From assembly GCA_022393335.1 (NCBI GenBank), contig JAJEKB010021088.1:1360583-1424582 (forward strand): a DNA stretch of 64,000 nucleotides. The letters run 5' to 3'. This document shows positions 23,860 to 35,183 of the stretch, piece by piece. The notes below the pieces were generated by a model. It was given only the letters and a program-made list of their open reading frames with translations. It searched no databases and was not told where the DNA came from. This stretch comes from Macrotrachela quadricornifera (Eukaryota; Rotifera; Eurotatoria; Philodinida; Philodinidae). The position numbers and the translations under genes are program-made. Within the stretch, counting starts at the first letter, position 1; the number at the start of each line of letters is the position of its first letter.

Positions 23860-26075
23860 GACGTAGGATATCTTAGTTCCCGATTCGAGTATTTCCTTTC
23901 CCGATTCGCTTAGAGAGTGGACCAAGGTAGACCAAAGGTGGACCCAGGTAGAACTTGACGAGCTCTATCGAATAGACCCCTTACTTTCTCGATTCGACCA
24001 TGTTAGCGAGGAGAAAATACCGAAATACCACACCAAATGGCCTGAAATCCTTTTTTGACCATGACCCATTCACTCATAGAGTGGACCAAATTATGAAAAT
24101 GGTGGACTTAGGTAGAACTCGACAAGCTCTATTGAATGAGCACATATTTTCTTTATTGAATTCCAGAAAGATAGCATTCATAAGCGTAACTGAAAAATCG
24201 ATAAGAGAAAACGAGGGAAGAATTGATTTTCCATTCACTTGCGTCATACTTTGCGCCAAATTTCCAAAAAAAACCTGTACTAGGAACAGTATGATCAGCA
24301 AGGATTGCATGTGCAAGTGGAACAGTATCATTTGCATCATTTCCATCTTTAAAGATAAATGCATAAAGTAAAGATTATTTTTGTTCAGCCATTGGTTTTA
24401 ACACACCACCAGTGGCGTCGAGTTGAACTGATGGATATTTTTCTTTCCTGAAACGTTGGATATATTGTTTAATTTGTGATTCAGAAAATAAATGAACACG
24501 AAATGGTATTTCTAGGGAGACTTGAACATATCCTTTAAAAAAAAACTTAAATATATAAGTTTTCCTTTCAGAATTATTCAGATTACTTTGACCGTGCTTA
24601 AAATTTACGTCTGCTTTCCGATAGGTAAGCTTTCATCAGGAGCTTTTAATTGTTCACAAAGTGTTGTTAAAAGTCCGATTTCGTTAGCATGTTTTCCTAA
24701 GAAAAGAAGTTCATATCAATTTATGTATCAAAAATAAAAAAAAGTAGAGCTTCGTAACGACAAGCTCACGCTGTTTTCCACGATGTTGGCGTGCCATTGT
24801 TTCCAAATAAGAATTATGATTTTCTTTTTTCTTTATACGGACAAGAAATAATACTAATGCGTTTACGCCAGTTTTACCACGAAGTATTATCAAACATAAT
24901 CTTGTGCATTGACTGTTACTGCATGAGGCACGAAATTAGAAACTGCTACACATTCGCTTTCTCTGTCCTTTTTTCACATACGATTTTCCAAATTTTACAG
25001 CACATTTGATTCCACTTGATGATAACTTGCCGGCAAATATATCCGTCCAACCATTATCCATTTGTTGACGTATGCGACTAAATGTGGTCTTCCATTCGCT
25101 TGCAGTTAGAACAACTGATATCTTAGTGAAGCTTGAAATCATAGTGCTATTGTCACCAACATTGTATGATAGGTTACTTCGTGTGTTTAGATGGCTAGGC
25201 AATGACAGTGATGCATCGGAAAGTAAAAGTGCACTGTTTGTCTGTAATGCAAAACCGTCACTATCTCTTCCACCTTCTGCATTTCTAATAATTGTTTTTT
25301 TCTTTTCATTGACTAATACACGAATATTATGACGCTTCATATGCCAAACCTTATACAACTTGAAACGTGTTTGTTCACCTCGACCCTGGTTTATCTTATT
25401 GATAACTTGATGACAGAGAGAACTTGATAATCAAGTACTATCATTTACGCACCATGTCCCTTTTCCAATCGATTAGTAAGATCATCAAGCAAACCAATAG
25501 CATCAACTAATTGATATAATTTCATTCCTGGAAAAATATAAATATCCTTACCTGTTTCACTCATATTTGATCCCGCCATTTCTCAATCACTTAAAATCTA
25601 GTTTAGTTGCAACAGAAGAAACTATTTTGAATATTTCGTAGAAATATATGCGCTAGAGAGAAAGTTGATAGCTATATGTTTTGTAGTAATATGTATTAAT
25701 TGGTTGAATAGAACTATATTTTTTAAAATCTTTCTTCTGGCAGAAAGAAATAATCTGACGGACCAATAATAAGCAACGCATAATCATATAGTGTTATTTT
25801 CTTTTGATGGGTATCAGATATAATAATCATACATTTTACAATCAACAACTACATCACCGATGTCACCGTAACCGATATTGTAATGAATAAAGAAAACAAA
25901 ACAATGCAATAGATTCATCAAAATGATGATTTCATCGTTGTTATACTGATATTTCGATATTTTCTCCTTGATAATAGGGTCGAATCGAGAAAGTAATGTG
26001 TCCATTCGATAGAGCTCGTCGATTTCTACCTTGGTCTACTCTTTGAACGAATTGGGAACTAAGATATCCTACGTC
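23860..26075 (-). mobile_element. DNA transposon with long inverted terminal repeats
   Basis: The left end starts GACGTAGGATATCTTAGTTC and the reverse complement of the right end is the same. Similarity continues through AGAGTGGACCAAGGTAGA, GACGAGCTCTATCGAAT, TTTCTCGATTCGACC and GGAGAAAATACCGAAATA, so the arms are about 130-180 bp (23860 to about 24040; about 25920-26075). A second, internal copy of the subterminal motif lies at 24078-24150. No clear target duplication is seen in the flanks. The interior carries a decayed minus-strand transposase. Long inverted ends and the DATGG-type transposase suggest a MULE-like or related superfamily. Confidence 0.8.
24075..25579 (-). pseudogene. Decayed transposase of the 23.9-26.1 kb element
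   Basis: Minus strand. A likely start is at 25579 (MAGSNMSETGKDIYIF, then MKLYQLVDAIGLLDDLTNRL). After a gap follows WHMKRHNIRVLVNEKK with an open frame over 25358-24936, containing TASEWKTTFSRIRQQMDNGW and KCAVKFGKSYVKKGQRKR, which looks like a DNA-binding region. Near 24470-24390 comes YPSVQLDATGGVLKPM, the DATGG block carrying an expected first catalytic Asp. Then VPLAHAILADHTVPST in one frame and SLIDFSVTLMNAIFLEFN (second Asp) in another. Frame changes and stops show it is dead. The family is recognised only by these motifs. Confidence 0.6.
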
Positions 26076-27468
26076 TCAATCTTCCAAGATATTAGAAGTT
26101 TTTACCATTCATTTTATTTAAATGATGATGATAATTACTGTCACATATTGAAGTGAATACGTGAATGCCCAGTTTATTACGTAAAACAAAGTATATATAT
26201 ATATAAAGTAAGATTACTTGTAATGTATTTTTTTTTCAAAATATTCGTTTTAAGTCAACAGTAAATTATTTATATTTATATATCACTAGATAGAGCATGG
26301 AAAACTGATTCAAAAACACGTTCCTTATATTCTATTTGTTGTATCACAAATGAAATTTCAAAGAATTTCGAAAGAGCACTATAACTGAAAAAAATGCAAA
26401 AAATAATTAAAATATTCTTTAGGTACTGAAATTTTATTTGTATGATGTTGGCGTCAACATGATATATAACCATATAGAATTATGTATACTCACCCTCAAG
26501 AATTCTGCTATAGTCAAATTAAAGCTGACATATATAAGTCTATGAGGCAGTCATCAGCATCGAACAGTATTATATCGGAGTGCATTGTTTGCTTTTTAGT
26601 TTTAATTCGTTTTTAATATTTACCTTTGCTTCAACATCTTAGACTCGATGAAATTGTATAAAAACAGAGGTAGACTATGATAGTATGATGACTATGCAAG
26701 GAGAAGCAAACTAATTTCTAACGACGGAAAACAAAGAAGTGATGAGAAATCTAGAAATCAGTGTGATAAGCTTTGTGACTGTGTGCAGCCATTCGTGAGC
26801 TACTACTATTGTCTCAACCTTTTCGATCCCGAATATCATCGAAGATTTGTGAAGGTAAAACACAAGTGAGAGAGATTTAAGTGATTTTTTTTCGTATTTA
26901 TACAGAACGCAAGAAATGTCGAGATTGAAAAAGTTAAATTACAAGCTATGTAGAAATGTGATCATAGTAACTATTCGTAGAATTATTTAGATTCCATTCT
27001 ATCTTGCTGTAGTGAAATGTGCATATAACAAATTTTGTATATAAGATTTATAGTAAGTTATGTAAACGTATTTTAACAATAAAGTCCATGCTTATTGATT
27101 TTAGTTAGTACAAAAAATAACTACAGTATGGTATGTGCCAAGAAAGTTACTTTTACAACTTTAACTATGATGAGAGAAGGCAAACGATTTGGTTTCCGTC
27201 CTTTATTTCCGACATACTCAGCATTAGAGGAGTTTCAAACAGAAAACAAAACGACTCTTAACGCATCACTTCACCTTATTTACATCGAAATATTAAGTAT
27301 CGCTGCAAACACCCACATATATATGCGTATATGTATGCAGTAAACGAAAGAAGAAAAAAATAAAAAAAAATAAATTAATGAGTAGAAACAGTCGTAAATC
27401 GAGAATATGATCGTTCGTATCTTGAGCGTCAAAGCAAAAATAAATAGAAAGAAGCGACAGGTTGTAAA
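26076..27468. other. Intergenic with a possible orphan promoter
   Basis: A TATATAAG element at about 26530 is followed about 25 bp downstream by GTCATCAGCATC, which could be an initiator, and an AATAAAG lies at about 27080. The order (TATA box, start, AATAAA) could mark a small transcription unit or an LTR-like remnant, but I find neither an open reading frame of note nor a direct repeat. An ORF of 82 codons at 27095-27343 has no motif. Confidence 0.25.
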
Positions 27469-27470
27469 AG

Positions 27471-28014
27471 GTGAGTCAGAATAAATGACCCTTTCATTAT
27501 TTTCCATATATTTCACTCATATTTTAGTATTTAAGAAAAAATTTTTTTAGGAAAAGATTCCTCATCAAATTCTCTACAAAACGTAGATATTTTTATTATC
27601 TAAAATAATTTTCATTATTTTGTAACCTGCAATATAATCCATTGGTCCAAGATGCACAACTTTCAAAGATAATCTCTTTGAGTTTTGCCTTTTGAAAAAC
27701 AGAAGGTATATAATTAAAATAAATTTTTAATTTTTTTGAATAGAATGGCATTCAAAAAAACAATGATTGAGGAATAAAAATAATGTGTTATTAAAAAATC
27801 CGAAAAATATTGTGTTTGAAAGTTGTAGTTCTTGAACGAATCAATTGTATCGTGTGTCACAAAATGATAGAGATTATTTAAGATAATAAAAATATCTACG
27901 TTTTGTAGAGAATTTGATAAGGAATCTTTTGCTAAAATTTTTTTTTCTATACACTGAAATATGAGTGAAATATATGGAAAATACTGAGAGAGTCATTTAT
28001 TCTGACTTACCCAT
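27471..28014. mobile_element. Palindromic MITE-like element
   Basis: Arms 27471-27640 and about 27845-28014 are inverted copies. The left reads GTGAGTCAGAATAAATGACC and the reverse complement of the right reads GTAAGTCAGAATAAATGACT; further in, TTTTCCATATATTTCACTCA and TCTACAAAACGTAGATATTT are shared. About 540 bp in all, no coding capacity. No target duplication stands out. It sits about 270 bp upstream of the F-box gene start. Confidence 0.8.
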
Positions 28015-28279
28015 TATATTACATACATATTAATCAAAACAACTTGAATGATTAATAGAAAGTTATATCGAATTTCTAACGATTTCAATCGAGTGCTTAG
28101 TTCTCAAAATGTCCTAGAAAAATGATATGTACTTACATATTGCATTCCTACAAGTTTTTATATATTCGATTTAACGTCATATACGTCAAAATATGAACAA
28201 TAACGATCGTGCGATTTATCTTTAGAAGAAATAGTTCTTTTTAGAGAGAAAAATAGTCATTTAAATACAAATACTCAAA

Positions 28280-30259
28280 ATGACACAACTGGAATCATTA
28301 GCAAACGAGCTGTTGCTTAATATTTTCGAATATTTCGACAGTCTTCATCTACTTCGCAGCTTCAATGATCTTAATTCTCGTTTCAACATGTTGCTTTACA
28401 AACATTTCCGATTATTTCATCTCAACTTACGACATATATCTAAACCAGATTTTGATATTCTCTGTCGACAATATCTTTACTCATTTATCGATCATGTAGT
28501 GTCACTTCATCTGGCAGACACTAGTGAGACTCCAGATCTACTCAGTCTTTTTCTCGATTATGGTTTTAGTTTTGATAAATTCATTCATTTACGATCAGTT
28601 TCATTCTATGGCATTGATTATAAAAATCTCGTTACAGTGATAGAACAATGCCATCATCTAGTCCATCTGTCTCATTTGAACATTAAAGAGTGTTCTATTT
28701 ATAATGATGAATATGTGGAGAGAAATGGATGTGTTTTATCGATTGCACCAGGAGGTGCAACATACTTGATCAATCATATATGGAGTTTACCATATCTTAC
28801 ATATTTGAACCTTGAATGTTGTCATAATCTAGACTATGCTCGATTTAGTGAGTTAGTAACGATTTCACCCAATCTGAAAAATGTATCGATTACAGATTAT
28901 TGTCCAGTTTTCGATAAACTCAATCTATTTCAATGCACGCCTCGTCTTCGAACTTTTTCTGTAAGTGTCCGATCTCAATTTCTAAGTGAAATGGAACAAC
29001 TTCCAATCGTTTTTACATCAATCATCACGTTAAAGATCGTATTCGGTGATACAATCAATAGTCTGATGAATTTTTGTCGATATATGCCCAATTTATGCCA
29101 TTTAACAGTCAAAATCTGGAATAAATCCTGGAGTGGATATGAATGGGAACAAATGATTGTTAATCATTTGCCTAACCTTAAAATATTTCGATTCGAAATG
29201 AGTATTGATTCACACCTAAATCCCCTTACCGAAGACACAGTCCATCAACTATTTGTTACATATCAAACTCCATTTTGGCTTCATGAACATCAATGGTATG
29301 TTCGATGTGATTGGGGTTGGTTTAAAAACGTATTATATGCGCATTTTTATACCCTACCGTATACTTTTCATAAATTTACAGTTTTCACTCCCATAGAATC
29401 GAAGTGGACTTGTCCTGACGATGGAAAGTATTGGTCATTCAATCATGCCCATGAACTCTCTCTTCGCCTTCTAGAACACAAATCATTCGAAATATTTCCC
29501 ATCTGCTTTCTTAACATTCATAAACTTGATATTCTATTTTCTCTTATTAATGATTTTTGCTGTAACATTCCAACACTCAATCATCTAACTGATTTAATTA
29601 TCTCAATGGATAACGAAAAGTTTGCCTGTGATCTTCAAATTCTACTAGATCGATCACCACGTCTCTCTACTTTAACTATTCAGAATCTTCATGAGACACA
29701 GTTGCTAGAAGTATCGAAACTTAAAAGTACATCAATTCGTCAACTAAAATTTATTGATGACTGGTCATCTTCTCGATATTTCTTTAATAACGGAGAGTGT
29801 GATGCATTTGCTGAATCGTCACTTGCATGTCAATGTGAAGTTCTTCATATTTATGTTGAATCTCAAGCAAGTGTTGTAAATCTTGTGAATAGAATGACTA
29901 GTCTTCGAGTATTGATCGCCTTTATTCCTAATACGCCATTAAACATTTCGTTTTCCGCCATAAAGTCCATTTCGAACACCCTCAGTATTTGGTTTTCAAA
30001 ATGGAAAGGCGATATAAAACGTAAATTTCTCTATCAGAATTATCCAAAAAAGAATCTCAACATTCAAGATCGAAAATTTCCTTTACTATCCTACGAGAAA
30101 AAGTGTCTTAGAAAGGAAATTGCTGTTCCTTTATCCACTGTCTCTAAAGAAAAACCTGAGCTGAACAAATGGTTACAAAATCATCTATTGATGAGATGTT
30201 GGATCCGCAGTAGAGATATTTGGAACGATACTACTGAAATAACACTTTGCATTGGTTAA
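28280..30259 (+). CDS. F-box protein with degenerate LRR-like body
   Basis: Intronless frame of 659 residues. Residues 3-45 (LESLANELLLNIFEYFDSLH and on to LNSRFNMLLYKHF) fit an F-box, which binds Skp1 in SCF ubiquitin ligases. The remainder has repeated short Leu-rich stretches (LTYLNLECC, LCHLTVKIW, LSTLTIQNL) at irregular spacing, as in a divergent leucine-rich repeat solenoid that would pick the substrate. It is homologous along its length to the gene at 53103-54830 on the other strand: VSLHLADTSETPDLLSLFL against ISIHLSDNDETPQQINLFL, and the same C-terminal WIRSRDIW/FITRRNMN region. An extra, less conserved stretch of about 50 residues near 560-620 is absent from that relative. Upstream AAATACAAATACTCAAA is plausible 5' leader. 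The substrate cannot be named. Confidence 0.75.
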   Translation: MTQLESLANELLLNIFEYFDSLHLLRSFNDLNSRFNMLLYKHFRLFHLNLRHISKPDFDILCRQYLYSFIDHVVSLHLADTSETPDLLSLFLDYGFSFDKFIHLRSVSFYGIDYKNLVTVIEQCHHLVHLSHLNIKECSIYNDEYVERNGCVLSIAPGGATYLINHIWSLPYLTYLNLECCHNLDYARFSELVTISPNLKNVSITDYCPVFDKLNLFQCTPRLRTFSVSVRSQFLSEMEQLPIVFTSIITLKIVFGDTINSLMNFCRYMPNLCHLTVKIWNKSWSGYEWEQMIVNHLPNLKIFRFEMSIDSHLNPLTEDTVHQLFVTYQTPFWLHEHQWYVRCDWGWFKNVLYAHFYTLPYTFHKFTVFTPIESKWTCPDDGKYWSFNHAHELSLRLLEHKSFEIFPICFLNIHKLDILFSLINDFCCNIPTLNHLTDLIISMDNEKFACDLQILLDRSPRLSTLTIQNLHETQLLEVSKLKSTSIRQLKFIDDWSSSRYFFNNGECDAFAESSLACQCEVLHIYVESQASVVNLVNRMTSLRVLIAFIPNTPLNISFSAIKSISNTLSIWFSKWKGDIKRKFLYQNYPKKNLNIQDRKFPLLSYEKKCLRKEIAVPLSTVSKEKPELNKWLQNHLLMRCWIRSRDIWNDTTEITLCIG

Positions 30260-30467
30260 AACGGAATAAACTTGGCTACTCACTATGTGCTTGCATCTCT
30301 TATTGATACATAAACATTCTCTTTGTGCTTAGTATTCATTTTAAATAAAGGAAGTAACTCTTGAATTGTTGTGAATCTGATTAGTATCATATTTAAGCTG
30401 TTAAGTTATCAAGTTGACAACGAACATAGGACGCGTTTAATTAATCGAAAAATTTCATTATGATTAA

Positions 30468-31195
30468 GGCCCCCCTCCCCCTCAAAAAAAGTCAATTTTC
30501 GCAAAAATTTTCGAAATTGAGATAAATGCATGGGAAGATAGCCCGTCTTCCGATCTTTCAGAAATGATATGGTTTTTTATTCAAAACTCCTTGTTTGACG
30601 AAAAATTTTGATAGTTTTCATTAACCTCTTCTTGAAAACTATGCTTATTTTTCGGAAAACGAAAAATGTTTTTCGTTTTTTCTCGGTTTATGATTTTTTT
30701 GACCTTTTGTCCAAGATTTCTCGGTCCGGGCTTGGTCAATATATTTAAATTTTTTTTTGTTTGAAAGAGCGCGTCGAGATGCAGGGCAATATAGAGTCCT
30801 TTTTTTAATTAAGTTTGTTTTTTATTATATATACAGCCATTTATGTAAAAAAATACCCATTTTTGGCGCGTTTTTTGAGCGATTGAACTTGTGATCCCCT
30901 TTCTCCGCTAAAAAAGTAAGAATTTAAAAAAAAGGACTCTATATTGCCCTGCATCTTGACATGCTCTTTCAAACAAAAAAAAATTTTAATATGTTGAATG
31001 ACACTGGACCGAGAAATCTTGGACAGAAAATGAGCTATTTTTGACCCTTGTTTGGTTTATATCTCTGTTAATTGTCAGTGTATCGAGCTGAAAATTTTAC
31101 CACAGCCTTCTCACTTCAGCCTCAACATATGCTCCAAATTTCAGCCCATTTGAACGTTCCTGGACTGAGATCGATTTTTGAGGGGGAGGGGGGCC
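30468..31195. mobile_element. Fold-back element with TTAA target duplication
   Basis: Ends are inverted: GGCCCCCCTCCCCCTCAAAA at the left and the reverse complement of TTTTGAGGGGGAGGGGGGCC at the right. TTAA flanks both sides (30464-30467 and 31196-31199), as in piggyBac-type insertion. Inside lies a second large palindrome: AGATGCAGGGCAATATAGAG at 30777 and its complement at 30940, with matching GGTCC..AAATCTTGG arms further out. 728 bp, no coding capacity. The G/C runs contrast strongly with the surroundings. Confidence 0.85.
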
Positions 31196-31199
31196 TTAA

Positions 31200-32624
31200 A
31201 TAAAAACATTTTATAATTCAGTCACTAGTCAGAAATAACGCTTTAGATTAATTTTCGTCAAAGTTTTTCTATCTTGTGATTTTCTGAATATTGTGAAGGT
31301 ATGAAGAAGTACGAAGATATCAACAGGTGGTGTTATCTTGTACTGTCATTACTTTTCACTTTTACTATGTTGATTATGTATCCATAATTAGCACATCGTT
31401 TATCTTTCTTTTCCTTAATTTTAGATTGTCTTTTTAACGAGTGACTTTTCTTTCTTTCTTAAATATGGTTATTATCTATTTAATCTCTTCCTTCTCTTTT
31501 AAAGATTGTTGTATAAGTTGTAAAAGGAAATAGGATAGTAACAAAGAATTTCTTATATTTAATTTACATTAAATTGTTAAACATGTTAGATTATTAAGGT
31601 TGTAAACGGCCCTCACCCTCACTTCACCCTCAAGACTGTTTACTTGGTGAAATAAAAATAAATACAGTACAAAATCATGAGTTTTCATTAAAATTTCAAT
31701 GTGAATATGATTCAACTAAAACATCAAGTGATCAATTTGATAAATTTTGTCACAAAGGTATAATTGTTGTCCGAGCCGAAATCGATTCAAATATACGGAA
31801 CATAACAAATATTTTGGCTATTCAAAACAATTTCGAATCGTTATATTACACTTAATCGAGTTTATGCATTCTTTAAATATAAGAGAGTTTATAGGAAATA
31901 TTCGGTAAATGGACTGAAAGAATGCAATTGTATATAAATAATCAAGACGATTACTTCCGAATATTTGATGAGATAAAAACATGATAAACTTGTCCGCACA
32001 TATTTTTATATTATCGTCACAACTGTTTGTCTATTTTAATGTGTGAATGTATAAACGGTTAAAGGTTAAAAGAAACGAAAGAAAAAGTAAGGAGAGAAAT
32101 AAATGAGAGAAAAAAAGGAATACATATCGAAAATCATATAAATCAATATAACTGTGATACTACATGATGAAATAGATCTTATTCAAACTTTATTATTATA
32201 ACATTAATTTAAAAATGATCAAGTATCTTAGGAAGATAGAGCATTGTTTTTAGAATCACTGTATATAAAAAAGAAAATTTCCTCAAACTTACTATACAGT
32301 ATCAAAGTATTATTATTATTATTATTATCACTTTTGGACTATCCAAAGTATTTTATTTTACTACATATATTGACTCACATAATATAAGAGAAGAAAATTA
32401 TATTCAAGTTTGTTCTTACGCAATAAAATCGTCGAAATATATAAAGAGAGAGGATAAAAAAAAAGCATGATGATCGTCATGATAAAGAACGATAAAGAAA
32501 AGTGCATCATCATTCTTACCAGGTAACCATACACATTCATCTATATATATATTGTGTTGTGTATTATTATTATTATAATTTCATACAAATAATTATTCAA
32601 TAATTGTAACAAATATTCGTAATA
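31200..32624 (+). repeat. Duplicated 5' flank of epoxide hydrolase copy B
   Basis: From about 31675 the DNA matches 49955-51117 upstream of copy C, first through a protein-like fragment (SLKFQCEYDSTKTSSDQFDK at 31690-31750) and then through AT-rich DNA (GTATATAAATAATCAAGACG, TAAACGGTTAAAGGTTAAAA). The fragment could be the end of an unrelated gene carried along in the duplication. A conserved block just before the gene contains GCATGATGATCGTCATGA and GTGCATCATCATTC. Confidence 0.7.
32538..32560 (+). promoter_or_regulatory. Candidate TATA region of epoxide hydrolase copy B
   Basis: CATCTATATATATATTGTG lies about 85 bp before the start codon and is conserved at the same distance in copies A and C (near 15430 and 51034), directly after a conserved TACACATTCATC. 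Position and conservation, not experiment, suggest a core promoter. Confidence 0.4.
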
Positions 32625-33806
32625 ATGAGCAATTCTGAAACAAATATTGAATCAGATGTTATTGAAACATTTCACATTAATATTCCACAATCTGATCTTG
32701 ATGATCTTAAACTTCGTCTTTCTTTAGTACGTTGGCCTGATAAAGAAACAGTTAATGATTGGACACAAGGTGTTCCTCTTGATAAAGCTCAAACATTAAT
32801 TCAATATTGGTATAAACATTATGATTGGCATCAATTTGAGAATGAAATAAATAAATTACCTCATTTTCGAACAAAAATTGATGGTCTTAACATTCATTTT
32901 ATTCATGTTAAATCAAAACATACAAATGCTTTACCTATACTTATTACTCATGGATGGCCTGGTTCTTTTATTGAATTTCTTGATATTATTCAACCTCTTA
33001 CTGATCCAACATGTTATGGTGGAAAAGTAGAAGATGCATTTCATGTTATTATTCCTTCTCTTCCTGGTTATGCATTTAGTGATAAACCAAAAGAAGGTGG
33101 ATGGAAAAATGATCGAATTGCTAAAGCATGGATTGTATTGATGGAACGTCTTGGTTATAACAAGTGGGTTGCTCAAGGTGGTGATTGGGGAGCTGATATA
33201 ACGACTACACTTGGTTATATGCATCCACAAGGTCTTATTGGAATTCATCTTAACTGGCAATTTGTTTTTCCCGAAGAAATGCCTGAACAACTTTCACATG
33301 AGGAACAACGAGCTGTTGATGCTACTAAAAAATTCTTTACAGATGGAGGAGGATATTTTAGGGAACACTCTACAAGACCTCAAACAATTGGATATGCATT
33401 GAGTGATTCACCTGTTGCTCTTGCTATGTGGATCTATGAAAAATTTTATGAATGGACAGATAACAAAGGTAATCCCGAAGATGCTCTTGATATCAATAAA
33501 ATGCTTAACAATATAAGTCTGTATTGGTTAACCAATACAGGTACATCTTCAGCACGTATTTATTGGGAACGTCAACATGATGGATCTGGAATACAACTTT
33601 CAGGACCAAAACTTGATTTACCTGTTGCTGGTAGTGTTTTTCCATGTGAAATCTATCAAGCACCAAAAAGCTGGGCTGAACAGAAATATTCGAACTTGAT
33701 TTACTGGAATGAACTTGAAAAAGGTGGTCATTTTGCTGCGTTTGAGCAACCTCAACTCTTTGTAGGAGAACTTCGTGCTGCTTTTCGATCTCTTCGACAT
33801 AGTTGA
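32625..33806 (+). CDS. Epoxide hydrolase, microsomal (EPHX1-like) type, copy B
   Basis: Intronless, 393 residues. Residues about 14-105 match the EHN domain (FHINIPQSDLDDLKLRLSLV, HYDWHQFENEINKLPHF). The alpha/beta-hydrolase fold follows with the oxyanion motif HGWPGSF at 109-115 and the nucleophile elbow GGDWG with Asp187. His369 in GGHFAAFEQP and Glu342 in FPCEIYQAP, 27 residues apart as in mammalian microsomal epoxide hydrolase, complete the triad. It should open epoxides to diols, in detoxification or hormone turnover. It lacks the N-terminal membrane anchor of the vertebrate enzyme and may be soluble. The catalytic residues and frame are intact, and sister copies lie 17 kb before and 18 kb after. 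The absence of introns would fit a foreign origin, common in bdelloids, but the sequence alone does not prove it. Confidence 0.9.
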   Translation: MSNSETNIESDVIETFHINIPQSDLDDLKLRLSLVRWPDKETVNDWTQGVPLDKAQTLIQYWYKHYDWHQFENEINKLPHFRTKIDGLNIHFIHVKSKHTNALPILITHGWPGSFIEFLDIIQPLTDPTCYGGKVEDAFHVIIPSLPGYAFSDKPKEGGWKNDRIAKAWIVLMERLGYNKWVAQGGDWGADITTTLGYMHPQGLIGIHLNWQFVFPEEMPEQLSHEEQRAVDATKKFFTDGGGYFREHSTRPQTIGYALSDSPVALAMWIYEKFYEWTDNKGNPEDALDINKMLNNISLYWLTNTGTSSARIYWERQHDGSGIQLSGPKLDLPVAGSVFPCEIYQAPKSWAEQKYSNLIYWNELEKGGHFAAFEQPQLFVGELRAAFRSLRHS

Positions 33807-35175
33807 AAATGTGTGAGACGACAAAATATTTACATTTTGTTCCTAATTAACAAAAAAAAAACTTTTCTGTTTCTATCAATAAAGTTATTGTTTGCTATCT
33901 TTGAAAAAACTTAAACTATATATGAACAATTTTATCAAACAATTTGATATCGTTGCGAATAATTTAATACTAAAAGAGAGTGATCACGTCAATCAAATGG
34001 TGCCGAGATATTCTACAGAACTGTCGCTGTAACCAAAATAATAAAAAGTAAAATTTGCTCCGACATTTTTTATTATATGTCGATAGTTTATTTATTTTCA
34101 AAAACGCTGCTAGCAACAACCTTTTTTATGGACTTATATAGTCAGAATCATAGATGATGAAATACTGTAAGATATAGTCTCATCAATACTACAAGACAAA
34201 TCAAACAATTCGCCCACTTGAATAGATGCAAGGTTTCATCTTGATATATATTTTTCAAAAAAATATATAAAAATGCTTTCAGTAAGATTTTCTTTTCATG
34301 ATGGATAACGTCTAATGCAATAGATTATATATATGCAACTATGTTAATTAATTAATCAGTCAACATATAATTATCAAAAATTCTCTCACAAGTCTTCAAT
34401 TGATTATCTTGTCCAAAAACTTTTCTTAGAATATTACAATGCCTAAAAAAAATGCTTGAGAGACTATCTAATTTGTGCCCGCGTATTGAGACAAATACCA
34501 TCGGTTACTCAATTGAGATTCTGACATATCGGTAAAGAACATCTTGATCTCAGTATTGACCAGGAATAATATTTCTTTAAAGGAATATCAAGATGATTAG
34601 AAATAGAATTAACAGCAATTTCAATGCTAAATTAAAAACTATTGAGAATGATATGTAGTTTTAGAATTTAATAAAGAATTTTCGCGATGGAATATTTGAC
34701 AATTTCTAGAGATTTATGAGTTACAGATATGATAAAATCTTCTATTATGGAAGCGAGATAAAATTACGTGTGCCTATAAATGTATGGAACATAGCAAAGC
34801 TGTTCTTATTTTCTAGTAAATAGTAAAAAAAATAAACAATTGTATATTAACATTAATTTGATTTTTTTTCTCTAATAGAACATTTTACTATGTTTGTGAT
34901 GATACTTATAGAAACAATCCAAACAAAAAAAAACAACATCGAAAAGTTAAATGTCGAAAATGAAATTTTCTTAACAATAGTAATGACTAGAAGAATTTTG
35001 TTCAACCATATGAAAAATGACTATATGATTCAACTGAGAAGACTTGTTCATTCAACAGGTGTTTTGCATTGATTTCACTGTTGATGATATGTATTTGTCT
35101 TAACAATGATCTTTTGTATAATTTCTTATTTCGATATTTTTCTTATCTATCTTTTTCGTCAATCCAAAAATGTTA
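33807..35175 (+). repeat. 3' flank of epoxide hydrolase copy B
   Basis: AATAAAG at about 33878 is a likely polyadenylation signal. The rest parallels the DNA after copy A (ATAGATGATGAAATACTG, ATCTAATTTGTGCCC, TTGATTTCACTGTTGATGA) up to the mariner insertion at 35184. No other gene is supported. Confidence 0.6.
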
Positions 35176-35183
35176 CTAAGTTA

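Noticed and set aside
25072..25332. Plus-strand ORF inside the DNA transposon
   Set aside because: Opposite the recognisable transposase segment on the minus strand.
27095..27343. 82-codon ORF as a small gene
   Set aside because: No motif, no supporting signals beyond chance, composition like neighbouring AT-rich DNA.
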